Assembly (NCBI GenBank): GCA_002342805.1
Contig: DDQW01000021.1
Coordinates: 29,384 to 93,383, forward strand
Direction: 5' to 3'
DNA length: 64,000 nt
From: Clostridiales bacterium UBA2432
GTDB lineage: Bacteria > Bacillota > Clostridia > Lachnospirales > Vallitaleaceae
Each line of letters starts with the position of its first letter. The stretch's first letter is position 1. Shown here one piece after another: positions 49,468 through 57,659 of the stretch. Both the position numbers and the translations under genes were made by a program. The notes under the pieces are model-generated. The model saw only the letters and a list, made by a program, of their open reading frames with translations, was not told the DNA's origin and searched no databases.

Positions 49468-49971
49468 ATGAAGATTCGACAAGCTAGAATAGATGACTTA
49501 GCAGCGATTATGGAAGTATACGCTTATGCAAGAGGTTTCATGAAAAAAAATGGGAATCCGTCCCAGTGGAAAGATATGTATCCATCAATGACATTAATTG
49601 AATCAGATATTGCAAAAAAAGAATGTTTTGTTGGTGTTGATACAGATGGAAGTATACGCTGTGTATTTGCCTTTATAATAGGGAATGATTCTACCTATGA
49701 TTATATTGAAGATGGACAGTGGCTAAACGAGGACACTTATGGAACAATTCATCGTATTGCAAGTGATGGGATAATCAAAGATGTCTTTAGTCAATGCGTC
49801 GATTTTTGCAATGAGCGTATCGATAATATACGAATTGATACCCATCGTGATAATAAAATTATGCAACATCAAATCATGAAAAATGGATTTGAAAATTGTG
49901 GGATAATTTATGTTGAAGACGGTAGTGAACGTATTGCATATCATCGAATACAATCAAAAAAAGTGATATAG
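49468..49971 (+). CDS. GNAT-family N-acetyltransferase
   Basis: 167-residue acetyl-CoA-dependent acyltransferase fold, beginning MKIRQARIDDLAAIMEVY. The acetyl-CoA region corresponds to the IRIDTHRDNKIMQHQIMKNGFENCGIIYVED stretch (split here across its loop), typical of clostridial GNATs in which the P-loop Q-x-x-G is replaced. Target unknown. ATG 49468 after AAAGGAG is the true start; an upstream in-frame ATG at 49414 lies in the promoter. It precedes the metallopeptidase gene by 8 nt. Confidence 0.88.
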   Translation: MKIRQARIDDLAAIMEVYAYARGFMKKNGNPSQWKDMYPSMTLIESDIAKKECFVGVDTDGSIRCVFAFIIGNDSTYDYIEDGQWLNEDTYGTIHRIASDGIIKDVFSQCVDFCNERIDNIRIDTHRDNKIMQHQIMKNGFENCGIIYVEDGSERIAYHRIQSKKVI

Positions 49972-49979
49972 GAGTTGGC

Positions 49980-50693
49980 ATGATAAAAACAATCATAAAA
50001 AATGGAGACAGTCTTGATGTTCAAGTCATTCATAAAAAAAGAAAAACATTGGGTATATATATAGATGTTTATGGAAATGTTGAAGTGCGTGTGCCGAAAA
50101 ATGCGACAGACGCCCAGATTGATGCATTGATTGAATCCAAATGGACATGGATTATTAAGACAACAAAAGAGATGCAAGAAAAAACAAAAGGTTTTCGAAA
50201 AAAAGAATATATAGACGGCGAGACCTTTTTATACTTAGGAAAGGAATATCCTCTGTATATCGACCTTGATGAAAGCCGAAGCCAATCTAGAGTTCAATTT
50301 GATATGGAAAAATTTGTGATTTCAATGCAAGACAAGGATGAAGAGCTTATAAAAAAACTCATCACAAAATTTTATAAACAGCAATGTAAAAAGTTAATTG
50401 AATCCAGAATTGCTAACTATCAACACTATTTTTCGGTTAAACCAAGAGAGATTAAGATTGCGTCAAATAAGAAAACATGGGGTACGTGCAACAGTCAAAG
50501 ACAATTAACATTCAACTGGAGATTGGTAATGGCACCCATGGAAGTCTTAGATTACGTGGTTATTCATGAAATGTGTCATATGATTCATTTAAATCACGAC
50601 CGGTCTTTTTGGAGATTGGTTGGAAAATACAAACCGGATTATGAACAGTGCCAAGAATGGCTTAGACAATCCCATTGGAAAATGGTTGTCTAG
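49980..50693 (+). CDS. YgjP/SprT-like zinc metallopeptidase domain protein (DUF45)
   Basis: 237-residue soluble protein with an HExxH zinc site (H196, E197, H200 in VIHEMCHMIHLNH) and the preceding KTWGTCNSQRQLTFNWRL, hallmarks of the YgjP-like/M48-related DUF45 family. Substrate unknown; restriction-system association has been proposed for the family in some genomes, not supported here. Its stop overlaps the mrpD stop on the opposite strand by 4 nt. Confidence 0.92.
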   Translation: MIKTIIKNGDSLDVQVIHKKRKTLGIYIDVYGNVEVRVPKNATDAQIDALIESKWTWIIKTTKEMQEKTKGFRKKEYIDGETFLYLGKEYPLYIDLDESRSQSRVQFDMEKFVISMQDKDEELIKKLITKFYKQQCKKLIESRIANYQHYFSVKPREIKIASNKKTWGTCNSQRQLTFNWRLVMAPMEVLDYVVIHEMCHMIHLNHDRSFWRLVGKYKPDYEQCQEWLRQSHWKMVV

Positions 50694-52288
50694 CCAAATT
50701 GAACGATCATCATTGAGAGAAAGCCTGTAAAGAAGATAACTATGGCCATAATAATCTGATTAAAGGTTAATTCTAATTCGCGAATTTTTGTAAAGAGTCG
50801 CATTTGCAGATAGACATATCTATAAAACAAGATGCCCACAAGTAGTGTGAATAAATATATAAATAACTTGCTGAGATAACTTGATGCGGATACATAGACT
50901 TCAAAATCAAACATAACACTCATAATGATAGGGCCAAATATTCCACCTAAGAAGCAAGTCGCAGCTAAAAGCAAAATAACAAACTTTTGATTCCATCCAA
51001 TGTGAAAATGTTCTTTCGAATCTCCGCGAAGCATTTGGGCGTATTTTATAAAAATCAAAATGGTGCCCACGTTGATAATAAAAAAAGCAAGTTCAAAAAG
51101 GAGCGAATCACTCATTCCTTCATGAATAAGGTTTTTTGAAAAATTTCCATTAAAGAGTGGCGCGCCAGTGATACCCAAGATGGCAAAAATCGAAGCGATG
51201 GAGACATATGGCATGCGTTTAAAGACTCCTCGAATTTCTCGAATATCTCGGGTGTGATACTCATCAACGATAATCCCTGCTGTTAAAAATAGCGTCGACT
51301 TAAAGATGGCATGGTTAAGAATATGATAGATGGCACCCCAGTATCCATAAGTTGAGTTTAAGGATAAGCCAAACACAATAACACCGATCTGACTAACCGT
51401 GCTGTATGCAAGAATTAGCTTTATATCGGTTTGGCTCAGTGCGAAAACCCAACCGATGACAGCCGTCATAAATCCGAAAATCATAAAAATCAACATTTCA
51501 TCAAAAACCGGTTGAAATAAGTTGGTTATCCGTATAAAAAGATACACGCCACCTTTGACATAGAGTCCGGAAAGGATTGCGGAAATAATTGAAGGGGCGC
51601 TTGCGGTTCCGTGAGCTTTTGGTAACCAGCTAAAGAGTGGCATGATTGCAGATTTAAGGTCAACAGCAGTAATCATGAGTACAAAGGGTAGGATGAGTGT
51701 ACGCGGGTTTTCGACGAGAGGTAACCGTTCGCTTAACAAGGTTAAATCCGTCGTCCCGAATATTTTATATATATATCCGATACCAAATAGAAACAAGGTC
51801 ATGGAGGCAAGATTGGTAAAGAGATAAACAATCCCGTCATAGATTGACTTTGAATCTTTTTTAAATACGATAAGAATCGTTACGACAATTGTGGACACTT
51901 CAATCATCACATAGATGTTGAATAAATCGTTGGATAGAAATATTCCTGAAATCAAACCCTGTAAGGCAATAAATAAAAATAAAAACAAGTGGTTTACATA
52001 GCTTTTCTTGTAATTATACAGTAACATACATGAAAACAAAAAGATGGTCAGTGAAACCATAACACTACTAAATAAATCGGCTTTTAATGTAATACCAACG
52101 CCAATATCGTAGCCACCGATAACTTCGAGTTTAGTACCATTTGTACGAACATCAATAAAGTTGATAATCGAAAGAATAAAAAAAGCGACTTGGATAAACA
52201 ATACGATGACTTTTGTACGCTTTGAGTTGGACAGATAAGAGACCAAAGCAATCATAAGAGGAAGAACAACAAACCAATATAAAGCCAT
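50690..52288 (-). CDS. mrpD: Mrp antiporter subunit MrpD/MbhH (NuoN-type proton channel)
   Basis: Large membrane subunit, 532 residues, about fourteen helices, related to complex I NuoL/M/N. The proton-path Glu region is YVMIEVSTIVVTIL, and the core Lys in the helix with LKSAIMPLFSWLPKAHGTASAP. The only NuoL/M/N-type subunit in this cluster. AGGAGG precedes the ATG, which overlaps the mrpC stop by one base. Last gene of the operon, convergent with the metallopeptidase gene. Confidence 0.93.
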   Translation of the reverse strand: MALYWFVVLPLMIALVSYLSNSKRTKVIVLFIQVAFFILSIINFIDVRTNGTKLEVIGGYDIGVGITLKADLFSSVMVSLTIFLFSCMLLYNYKKSYVNHLFLFLFIALQGLISGIFLSNDLFNIYVMIEVSTIVVTILIVFKKDSKSIYDGIVYLFTNLASMTLFLFGIGYIYKIFGTTDLTLLSERLPLVENPRTLILPFVLMITAVDLKSAIMPLFSWLPKAHGTASAPSIISAILSGLYVKGGVYLFIRITNLFQPVFDEMLIFMIFGFMTAVIGWVFALSQTDIKLILAYSTVSQIGVIVFGLSLNSTYGYWGAIYHILNHAIFKSTLFLTAGIIVDEYHTRDIREIRGVFKRMPYVSIASIFAILGITGAPLFNGNFSKNLIHEGMSDSLLFELAFFIINVGTILIFIKYAQMLRGDSKEHFHIGWNQKFVILLLAATCFLGGIFGPIIMSVMFDFEVYVSASSYLSKLFIYLFTLLVGILFYRYVYLQMRLFTKIRELELTFNQIIMAIVIFFTGFLSMMIVQFG

Positions 52289-52638
52289 TAATCTTCCTCC
52301 TTTCGCATGCGAACGATTTTTGACCAGTTTGTTGAACCATAGTGGTGATATAGACTAATAAACATGGTCAGTCCGACAGCAGTTACAGCGACACCAATGA
52401 CGATTGCGGTAATCATGAGTGCTTGAGGGAAGGGGTCGGTCATCAGTACCGCATCTCCAATCGGAGGTTCAGCGGCAGCATCATAATTAATGTTTAGAAA
52501 AAAGAGAATAAGTGCAGCTTGAATAATACCAAAGGACATGACGGTCTTGATAATATTACGACGGGCTAAGAGACCATAAATACCAATCCCGAACAATGCA
52601 ATTGCAATGATTGAACCATCTAGAAATCCGCTTGTCAT
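52288..52638 (-). CDS. mrpC: Mrp antiporter subunit MrpC (NuoK-like)
   Basis: 116-residue, three-helix NuoK-like subunit: GIGIYGLLARRNIIKTVMSF and the conserved DPFPQALMITAIVIGVAVTA. The internal ATG at 52638 follows AGGTGA and is preferred; the longer frame would run into mrpB. Part of the Na+/H+ antiporter complex. Confidence 0.93.
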   Translation of the reverse strand: MTSGFLDGSIIAIALFGIGIYGLLARRNIIKTVMSFGIIQAALILFFLNINYDAAAEPPIGDAVLMTDPFPQALMITAIVIGVAVTAVGLTMFISLYHHYGSTNWSKIVRMRKEED

Positions 52639-52642
52639 AGAA

Positions 52643-53029
52643 TCACCTGCTTTCAAAAAGTACAAACCGATAGAAGACGACGCTTAATCCGCAAGCGACT
52701 TTTATACCGATTAGAATATTCATGGTAATGAGATAATAAGGTTTCAAAAAATAAGGAATACTGTCACGGAATGCAAAAATAAAAATCGTTGCAAAAAGTA
52801 AGAGCACGAGGTATAGAATTTTTTCCAATTTATTTAAGGCGGTTATACTAATCGTTTTTTCATAGGTTGTAAAATACTGAATAATAAAAACAGAAGATAG
52901 AATGGCACCGCCTTGAAAACCGCCACCAGGAGATAGATGCCCGTTTAATATAATATATATTCCAAAAACAATGATAAATGGGTAGATTGCACCCATGGTT
53001 ACTTTTAATAACATAGAATGTTTTGGCAT
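52643..53029 (-). CDS. mrpB: Mrp antiporter subunit MrpB (MnhB/MbhF)
   Basis: 128-residue membrane subunit with the MnhB signature HLSPGGGFQGGAILSS and four helices. It overlaps the preceding small subunit gene by one base and precedes mrpC by 4 nt. Confidence 0.93.
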   Translation of the reverse strand: MPKHSMLLKVTMGAIYPFIIVFGIYIILNGHLSPGGGFQGGAILSSVFIIQYFTTYEKTISITALNKLEKILYLVLLLFATIFIFAFRDSIPYFLKPYYLITMNILIGIKVACGLSVVFYRFVLFESR

Positions 53030-53289
53030 TAATAATCCCCCTTATGTCGCGAGAAATAAATAATTCCGATGACGCTGACTAATAGAAGCAATGTTTCAAA
53101 TAAAGTGTCAAACATTCGATAGTCTAGGTATATAGCAGTTACAGCGTTGATTGATCCTGTATCGGCTTGAAAATTCCTTGTAATGTAATCATACAAATTT
53201 TTTGTTACGGAAACCGGCTGCACTTCAATAGAAGCCATCAATAGGAACACAGAGAAAATCCAAGCTGCGATCATCTTTCTACGTAGCAT
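53029..53289 (-). CDS. MbhE-like subunit (C-terminal piece of MrpA)
   Basis: 86 residues with two membrane helices and NAVTAIYLDYRMFDTLFETLLL between them, the pattern of MbhE and of the far C-terminus of MrpA. Separate gene here, as in archaeal Mbh and the Mrp systems that follow the Mbh order. It overlaps its neighbours on both sides. Confidence 0.87.
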   Translation of the reverse strand: MLRRKMIAAWIFSVFLLMASIEVQPVSVTKNLYDYITRNFQADTGSINAVTAIYLDYRMFDTLFETLLLLVSVIGIIYFSRHKGDY

Positions 53290-53872
53290 TATCCGTCTCC
53301 TCCTCTTCTACTCCATCTACATCTTCATCTGCCCATTCGAGCTCTTCGTGGATAAACTTAGCATGATAGTCTCTGGAACATTCTTTTTCAAAGTAGTTCA
53401 ACAATTCATTATATTGATAACTGTTTCGTAGTCCATGTAACCAAAGTCCTTTTGAGCTATGAAAGAGAATGACATCATAAGAAGCGCTTTGCTTAAGTTT
53501 TGTGAAACTAGCAGAAGTGTTAATGATATCAAGCTGTAATTCCTGAGCGTTGGAGAAATGTCCGAATATTGTATGGATTTCTTCCTTTTCATCTTGCATA
53601 GCATCGAAATGTGCTTCATCATTTACATGAAAATTATAATATACAGTAAAAATCCGATATTTTTTTAAAGCTACAAGATATAAAATCGTTGATAAGGTAC
53701 AACCAATAGTGGCTTCCGCAATAGCAACGTCAGGTGCGCCCAAGAGTAAGTATACAATGGAGCAAATTAGTGAAAAGACGGACAAATAGATGACCGCATT
53801 TCGAAGAACGGTTGACTGAATGGCAATGATTGCAAACACAATGAGTGAAATATAGAACAAATCAAGAATCAT
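53279..53872 (-). CDS. MbhD/DUF4040 subunit with long cytoplasmic C-terminal extension
   Basis: 197 residues. The first about 72 form three helices including LLGAPDVAIAEATIG, the DUF4040/MbhD signature (equivalent to a C-terminal section of MrpA). After KKYRIF there is a soluble, increasingly acidic extension of about 125 residues ending in a Glu/Asp-rich tail. Ordinary MbhD proteins are about 90-100 residues, so the extension is unusual. Four-base overlap with mrpG and 11-base overlap with the MbhE-like gene. Confidence 0.85.
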   Translation of the reverse strand: MILDLFYISLIVFAIIAIQSTVLRNAVIYLSVFSLICSIVYLLLGAPDVAIAEATIGCTLSTILYLVALKKYRIFTVYYNFHVNDEAHFDAMQDEKEEIHTIFGHFSNAQELQLDIINTSASFTKLKQSASYDVILFHSSKGLWLHGLRNSYQYNELLNYFEKECSRDYHAKFIHEELEWADEDVDGVEEEETDNAT

Positions 53873-54177
53873 TTTTTGCTCCTCCTCTCAGGATGGTAGT
53901 TGCTCATATAAGCCCCACGTCCTAATATGTGATTGGATAAAGGATTAAGCAAAAGCATTAAGAAAAGAACAAAGCCAATCTTCATCGAAGCGATGGACCA
54001 GCCGGAATAAGTAATAAGACCGATAAAAATCGCAATTAAGCCGGCGGAATCAATGAGAGATGAACTTGACAAACGTACGTAAAAATGTTCATAACGTTGA
54101 AGACCGTATATTCCGAATAATTGAAAAATGAGTCCGATGCACATAAATATTCCACCTATAATTTGATGCAAGTCCAT
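53869..54177 (-). CDS. mrpG: Mrp antiporter subunit MrpG
   Basis: 102-residue three-helix subunit, starting MDLHQIIGGIFMCIGL and containing RYEHFYVRLSSSSLIDSAGL, the MnhG core. The ATG at 54177 overlaps the mrpF stop (TAATG); longer reading upstream is an overlap artefact. Confidence 0.93.
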   Translation of the reverse strand: MDLHQIIGGIFMCIGLIFQLFGIYGLQRYEHFYVRLSSSSLIDSAGLIAIFIGLITYSGWSIASMKIGFVLFLMLLLNPLSNHILGRGAYMSNYHPERRSKK

Positions 54178-54431
54178 TAGATCTTCCCCTTTCGTTGAAT
54201 AAACCGTGCCATAAAAACAATACCAATAAAGCCAAGTAATGCATAAACAATGGCGATGTCTAATAAGTAGTCTAAGTTTTCGATTAAGGCATATATAATC
54301 ATAACAATGATCATTGTTACAGAAAATAGATTCAAGGCAAGAAGACGATCCCATACAGACGGACCTTTAATTAAGAGATAGAGATAATAGATTGTCATAA
54401 GTGAAAAGATAACAAAAAACACATTAAGCAT
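54177..54431 (-). CDS. mrpF: Mrp antiporter subunit MrpF
   Basis: 84-residue three-helix subunit with IKGPSVWDRLLALNL, the MnhF signature (Pro-x-x-x-Asp-Arg). The ATG at 54431 has a GGGGGA ribosome site and overlaps the mrpE end by 8 nt. Confidence 0.93.
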   Translation of the reverse strand: MLNVFFVIFSLMTIYYLYLLIKGPSVWDRLLALNLFSVTMIIVMIIYALIENLDYLLDIAIVYALLGFIGIVFMARFIQRKGKI

Positions 54432-54921
54432 GCTGATCCCCCTTTTTGATGAGATCTTCAAAATCTTTGAAAATATGATTTTTAATATCTTTTTGACGAA
54501 TGGTCAATGGGTATAACCACAATATTGTATATGCATTATCTGCCATATGAACAGTAACTGTTCCTGGTGTTAATGTAATTGCATTGGCAACAATAGATTG
54601 CAACCATAGACGGTTAATCTGTGTATCGGTTGAGACGAACTGAGGATTGATTTCTCCCTTTATAAGATGTATGATAGTTTTAAATGCAGAAACATAAATA
54701 TTTTTAAACAAGAGTAATAAAAACAAAAAAATGAGAAATGGAGATGTATTATAATTATACTGTTCATTTTGATGTGGTTGAATAATATTTAAAATATACA
54801 TTGTAATGAAGGACACAATAATCCCAACGAAAATCGTGGATAATCGAAAATTTCCATTTAATATCGACCAAATAAAGGTTAATATAAAAATTAATATACC
54901 ATGTTTTCTTAGTGTATTCAT
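54424..54921 (-). CDS. mrpE: Mrp antiporter subunit MrpE
   Basis: 165-residue membrane-associated subunit, first gene of the operon. ITLTPGTVTVHM is the MnhE signature. ATG 54921 follows GGAGG. The operon order E-F-G-(DUF4040)-(MbhE-like)-B-C-D equals archaeal MbhA to MbhH. Confidence 0.93.
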   Translation of the reverse strand: MNTLRKHGILIFILTFIWSILNGNFRLSTIFVGIIVSFITMYILNIIQPHQNEQYNYNTSPFLIFLFLLLLFKNIYVSAFKTIIHLIKGEINPQFVSTDTQINRLWLQSIVANAITLTPGTVTVHMADNAYTILWLYPLTIRQKDIKNHIFKDFEDLIKKGDQHA

Positions 54922-54948
54922 AATACCTCCAACTTTTTTGGTAGGGTC

Positions 54949-55002
54949 ATTGTAACATAATTTAACATCATTTTGCCACATAAATATGGTAATATTTATA
55001 AA
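54949..55002. promoter_or_regulatory. Divergent promoters for the Mrp operon and the two-component system
   Basis: Plus strand: TTGCCA (54973-54978), 18 bp, TATAAA (54997-55002) before the response regulator. Minus strand: TACAAT (54954-54949) is the best -10 for mrpE, with no clear -35. The two starts share about 100 bp, allowing co-regulation. Confidence 0.5.
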
Positions 55003-55022
55003 AAATTAATGAAGGTGATCAA

Positions 55023-55697
55023 ATGTTAGAAAATCGAATTTTAATTGCAGAAGATGAAGAGAAACTTCGCAAAATAATTAAAAAATATCTGATGAATGAA
55101 GGTTATGATGTCTATGAAGCGTCTAATGGGCAAGAAGCATTGGAAATGCAGGAAGAGTTTGACGTTGACTTGATTATTCTTGATGTCATGATGCCGGTGA
55201 TGGATGGTTGGATGGCCCTAAAACTGATTCGTAAAGAGAGTAAGGTTCCGGTGATGATGTTAACGGCGAGAACCAGTGAAGAAGATACAGTTTTTGGGTT
55301 TGAACTAGGGGCGGATGATTATATTGCAAAACCCTTTCGAGCCAGAGAACTTGTGGCTAGAGTCAAGGCATTGTTGCATCGAAGTGGTAAAATGGCGGCA
55401 ACGGATAAAGTACAAATTGGGGACTTAAGAGTTGATCTTTTGGGCATGCATGTTGAGGTTAATGAACAAGCCATTGAATTAAGTCCCAAAGAATATGAGC
55501 TACTCATTTATTTTTTGAACAATCGGAATCAGGCACTATCTCGTGAACAGATACTCAATAGAATTTGGGGATATGATTTTGTCGGAGATGACCGAACTGT
55601 GGATACCGTTGTAAAACGATTACGAAAAAAATTGGAGCATGAAGGGGAGCGAATAAGCACTGTAAGAGGTGTCGGCTACCGTTTTGAGGAGGAATAG
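55023..55697 (+). CDS. OmpR-family response regulator
   Basis: 224 residues: a receiver domain with phospho-acceptor D54 (IILDVMMPVMDGW), acidic pocket D11, and a C-terminal winged helix (about 125-224, NRIWGYDFVGDDRTVDTVVK). Divergent from the Mrp operon and directly followed by its kinase gene without a gap. The Mrp operon is a plausible target (inference). Confidence 0.94.
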   Translation: MLENRILIAEDEEKLRKIIKKYLMNEGYDVYEASNGQEALEMQEEFDVDLIILDVMMPVMDGWMALKLIRKESKVPVMMLTARTSEEDTVFGFELGADDYIAKPFRARELVARVKALLHRSGKMAATDKVQIGDLRVDLLGMHVEVNEQAIELSPKEYELLIYFLNNRNQALSREQILNRIWGYDFVGDDRTVDTVVKRLRKKLEHEGERISTVRGVGYRFEEE

Positions 55698-57098
55698 ATG
55701 AAATCTATACGTATTCGTATATTAAGTTCGTTCATGATTTTAATTGTGATTATTGCTCTGATTTTTAGTATAGGTGTTAATCACTTTATTCAACGCTATT
55801 ATTATGGAAATAAGATTATGGATATGAAGGAAGTTGCCAATTCGATTGACACAATTTATAATACAAGTGATAGTGAAGATGAAGCCTTAAACCGTATTGA
55901 ATATTTAGGCTATATATTTGAAGGAAAAATTCAGATTTTAGATACAAGTACAAATAAAATTGTATTTGAAAACAAACGTCTTCAATATAGTGAGGGTGTT
56001 ATTATTAAAGAAATTGTTTATAAGGATCAAGTCGGCTTGGTATATGAAACCTCTTTTCCGGTTGAAGGTGCTCGTTGGCTTATTTTCATTGATCATTTAG
56101 AAAGCGATAAGTATGCTGCCTTGCAAATACCGATTATTGCTATTGAAGATACTATAAGTACCCTTCAAGCCTTTCTAAATATTCTCTTGATGATTACAAC
56201 AGTTGTTGCCGTTATTTTATCAATTATTTTGTCGACCAATATTACCCGTCCCATTAAAGAGTTGCATCGCGTTGCAAGAAATATAGGGAATCTGAAATTT
56301 GACGATTATTATAAAGGCTTACGTCAAGATGAATTGGGTGAATTGGGACAAGAGTTAAATTCAATCAGTAATAAACTTGAAAACACAATCAATGATTTAT
56401 ATGTAGAAATTCAAAAAGAGAAAAATATAGATTTAATGCGGCGTCGATTTGTAGCTCAAGTGTCCCATGAATTACAAACACCGATTTCTATCATATCAAG
56501 CTATACTGAAGCGTTAATGGATGGTATTGTTGAAGAGGATGAAATGCTTGAATATTACCAAGTGATTGAAGAGGAAGCAAATAAAATGAGTCATATCATT
56601 CGAGATCTGTTAGAGTTATCACAGCTTGAAGCGAATACACTTTCTTTTGATTTTAATGAAATTCATCTTCGACCCTTTTTGTCAACATTAATAGAGCGCT
56701 ATCGAAGGGTAATTGAGAGTAAAAATCTTCGGTTTTCCTATACAGATGAGTGCACGCGTGACGTTGTTATTCAAGGTGATGCACTCCGATTAGAACAAGC
56801 CATAACCAATATTTTGAATAATGCAATAAAAAATTCGGATGACTTAATCACCGTTGATGTGTATAATGAACAGGAAGTTACAAAAATAACAATCATAAAT
56901 TCAGGAGAACCAATCCAAGCAAATGACCTAACACACTTGTTTGAAAGTTTTTATAAAGGAAAGAGTCGAAATAAAAGCATTGGAACAGGATTGGGCCTAG
57001 CCATTGCGTCGCAAATATTTGACAAGCATCACATTGCATATAATGTGGATAATTTGGAACATGGAGTTTGTTTTACAATACGTATAAAAGATTTATAG
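55698..57098 (+). CDS. Membrane sensor histidine kinase
   Basis: 466 residues: two membrane segments (about 8-30 and 155-178) bracketing an extracytoplasmic sensor of about 125 residues, a HAMP domain, HisKA with H257 (QVSHELQTPIS), and a HATPase domain ending GTGLGLAIASQIF. The N-box reads ITNILNNAIKNS. It starts at the base after the response regulator's stop, with that gene's GAGGAGG as ribosome site. Signal unknown; the adjacent antiporter suggests sodium, pH or envelope stress. Confidence 0.93.
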   Translation: MKSIRIRILSSFMILIVIIALIFSIGVNHFIQRYYYGNKIMDMKEVANSIDTIYNTSDSEDEALNRIEYLGYIFEGKIQILDTSTNKIVFENKRLQYSEGVIIKEIVYKDQVGLVYETSFPVEGARWLIFIDHLESDKYAALQIPIIAIEDTISTLQAFLNILLMITTVVAVILSIILSTNITRPIKELHRVARNIGNLKFDDYYKGLRQDELGELGQELNSISNKLENTINDLYVEIQKEKNIDLMRRRFVAQVSHELQTPISIISSYTEALMDGIVEEDEMLEYYQVIEEEANKMSHIIRDLLELSQLEANTLSFDFNEIHLRPFLSTLIERYRRVIESKNLRFSYTDECTRDVVIQGDALRLEQAITNILNNAIKNSDDLITVDVYNEQEVTKITIINSGEPIQANDLTHLFESFYKGKSRNKSIGTGLGLAIASQIFDKHHIAYNVDNLEHGVCFTIRIKDL

Positions 57099-57113
57099 AG
57101 AGGATGAAGGGAA

Positions 57114-57659
57114 ATGTTGAAAGGAAATGAACGTCGAGAATGCATACGAAAAGATTTGATGAAATCATTAAAGGCAATGAAAGGTGCAGAATTGGCAAAA
57201 AAATATGGTGTGAGTCGACAAGTTATTGTGCAAGATATTGCCCTCTTGCGAGCGGTGGGAGAGCAAATCGTGTCGACTGCAGACGGTTACATTTATTTTT
57301 CATTTCATATGAATATGCCGAAACGTGTTTTTGCGGTTCAGCATAACCAAGATGACATTGAAAAAGAACTCAAATTAATCCTTGATTTAGGTGGTAGCTT
57401 GCTCAATGTTTTTATCCATCATCCCATTTATGGAGACTTAGTAGCAGATATGAATATAGAAAACACGCACCAAATGCAAGCATACATTAAAAAGTGTCAA
57501 ACAGTAGAATTCAAGCCACTGATGTTATTAACGGATAATGTACATTATCATACGGTCGAAGCCAATAGTGAAAAAGATCTCGATCGTATTGAGCAAGCGT
57601 TACAGGATTTAGGATATTTATATGAAGACGAAGGAGATTACAATGAAGCAAATGATTGA
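57114..57659 (+). CDS. niaR: NiaR-like transcriptional regulator (HTH_11 plus 3H domain)
   Basis: 181 residues: an N-terminal winged helix (AKKYGVSRQVIVQDIALLRA) and a 3H domain. H77, E85, H144 and H146 correspond, with a constant shift of two, to the metal ligands reported for the Thermotoga niacin repressor (from memory), so the nicotinate/metal site appears intact. It overlaps hydE by 17 nt and follows the kinase gene closely. No NAD biosynthesis gene is nearby. Confidence 0.88.
   Translation: MLKGNERRECIRKDLMKSLKAMKGAELAKKYGVSRQVIVQDIALLRAVGEQIVSTADGYIYFSFHMNMPKRVFAVQHNQDDIEKELKLILDLGGSLLNVFIHHPIYGDLVADMNIENTHQMQAYIKKCQTVEFKPLMLLTDNVHYHTVEANSEKDLDRIEQALQDLGYLYEDEGDYNEAND

Noticed and set aside
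49980..50693. YgjP-like metallopeptidase as part of a restriction or defence system
   Set aside because: No restriction, modification or other defence gene is adjacent; it sits between GNAT and mrpD.
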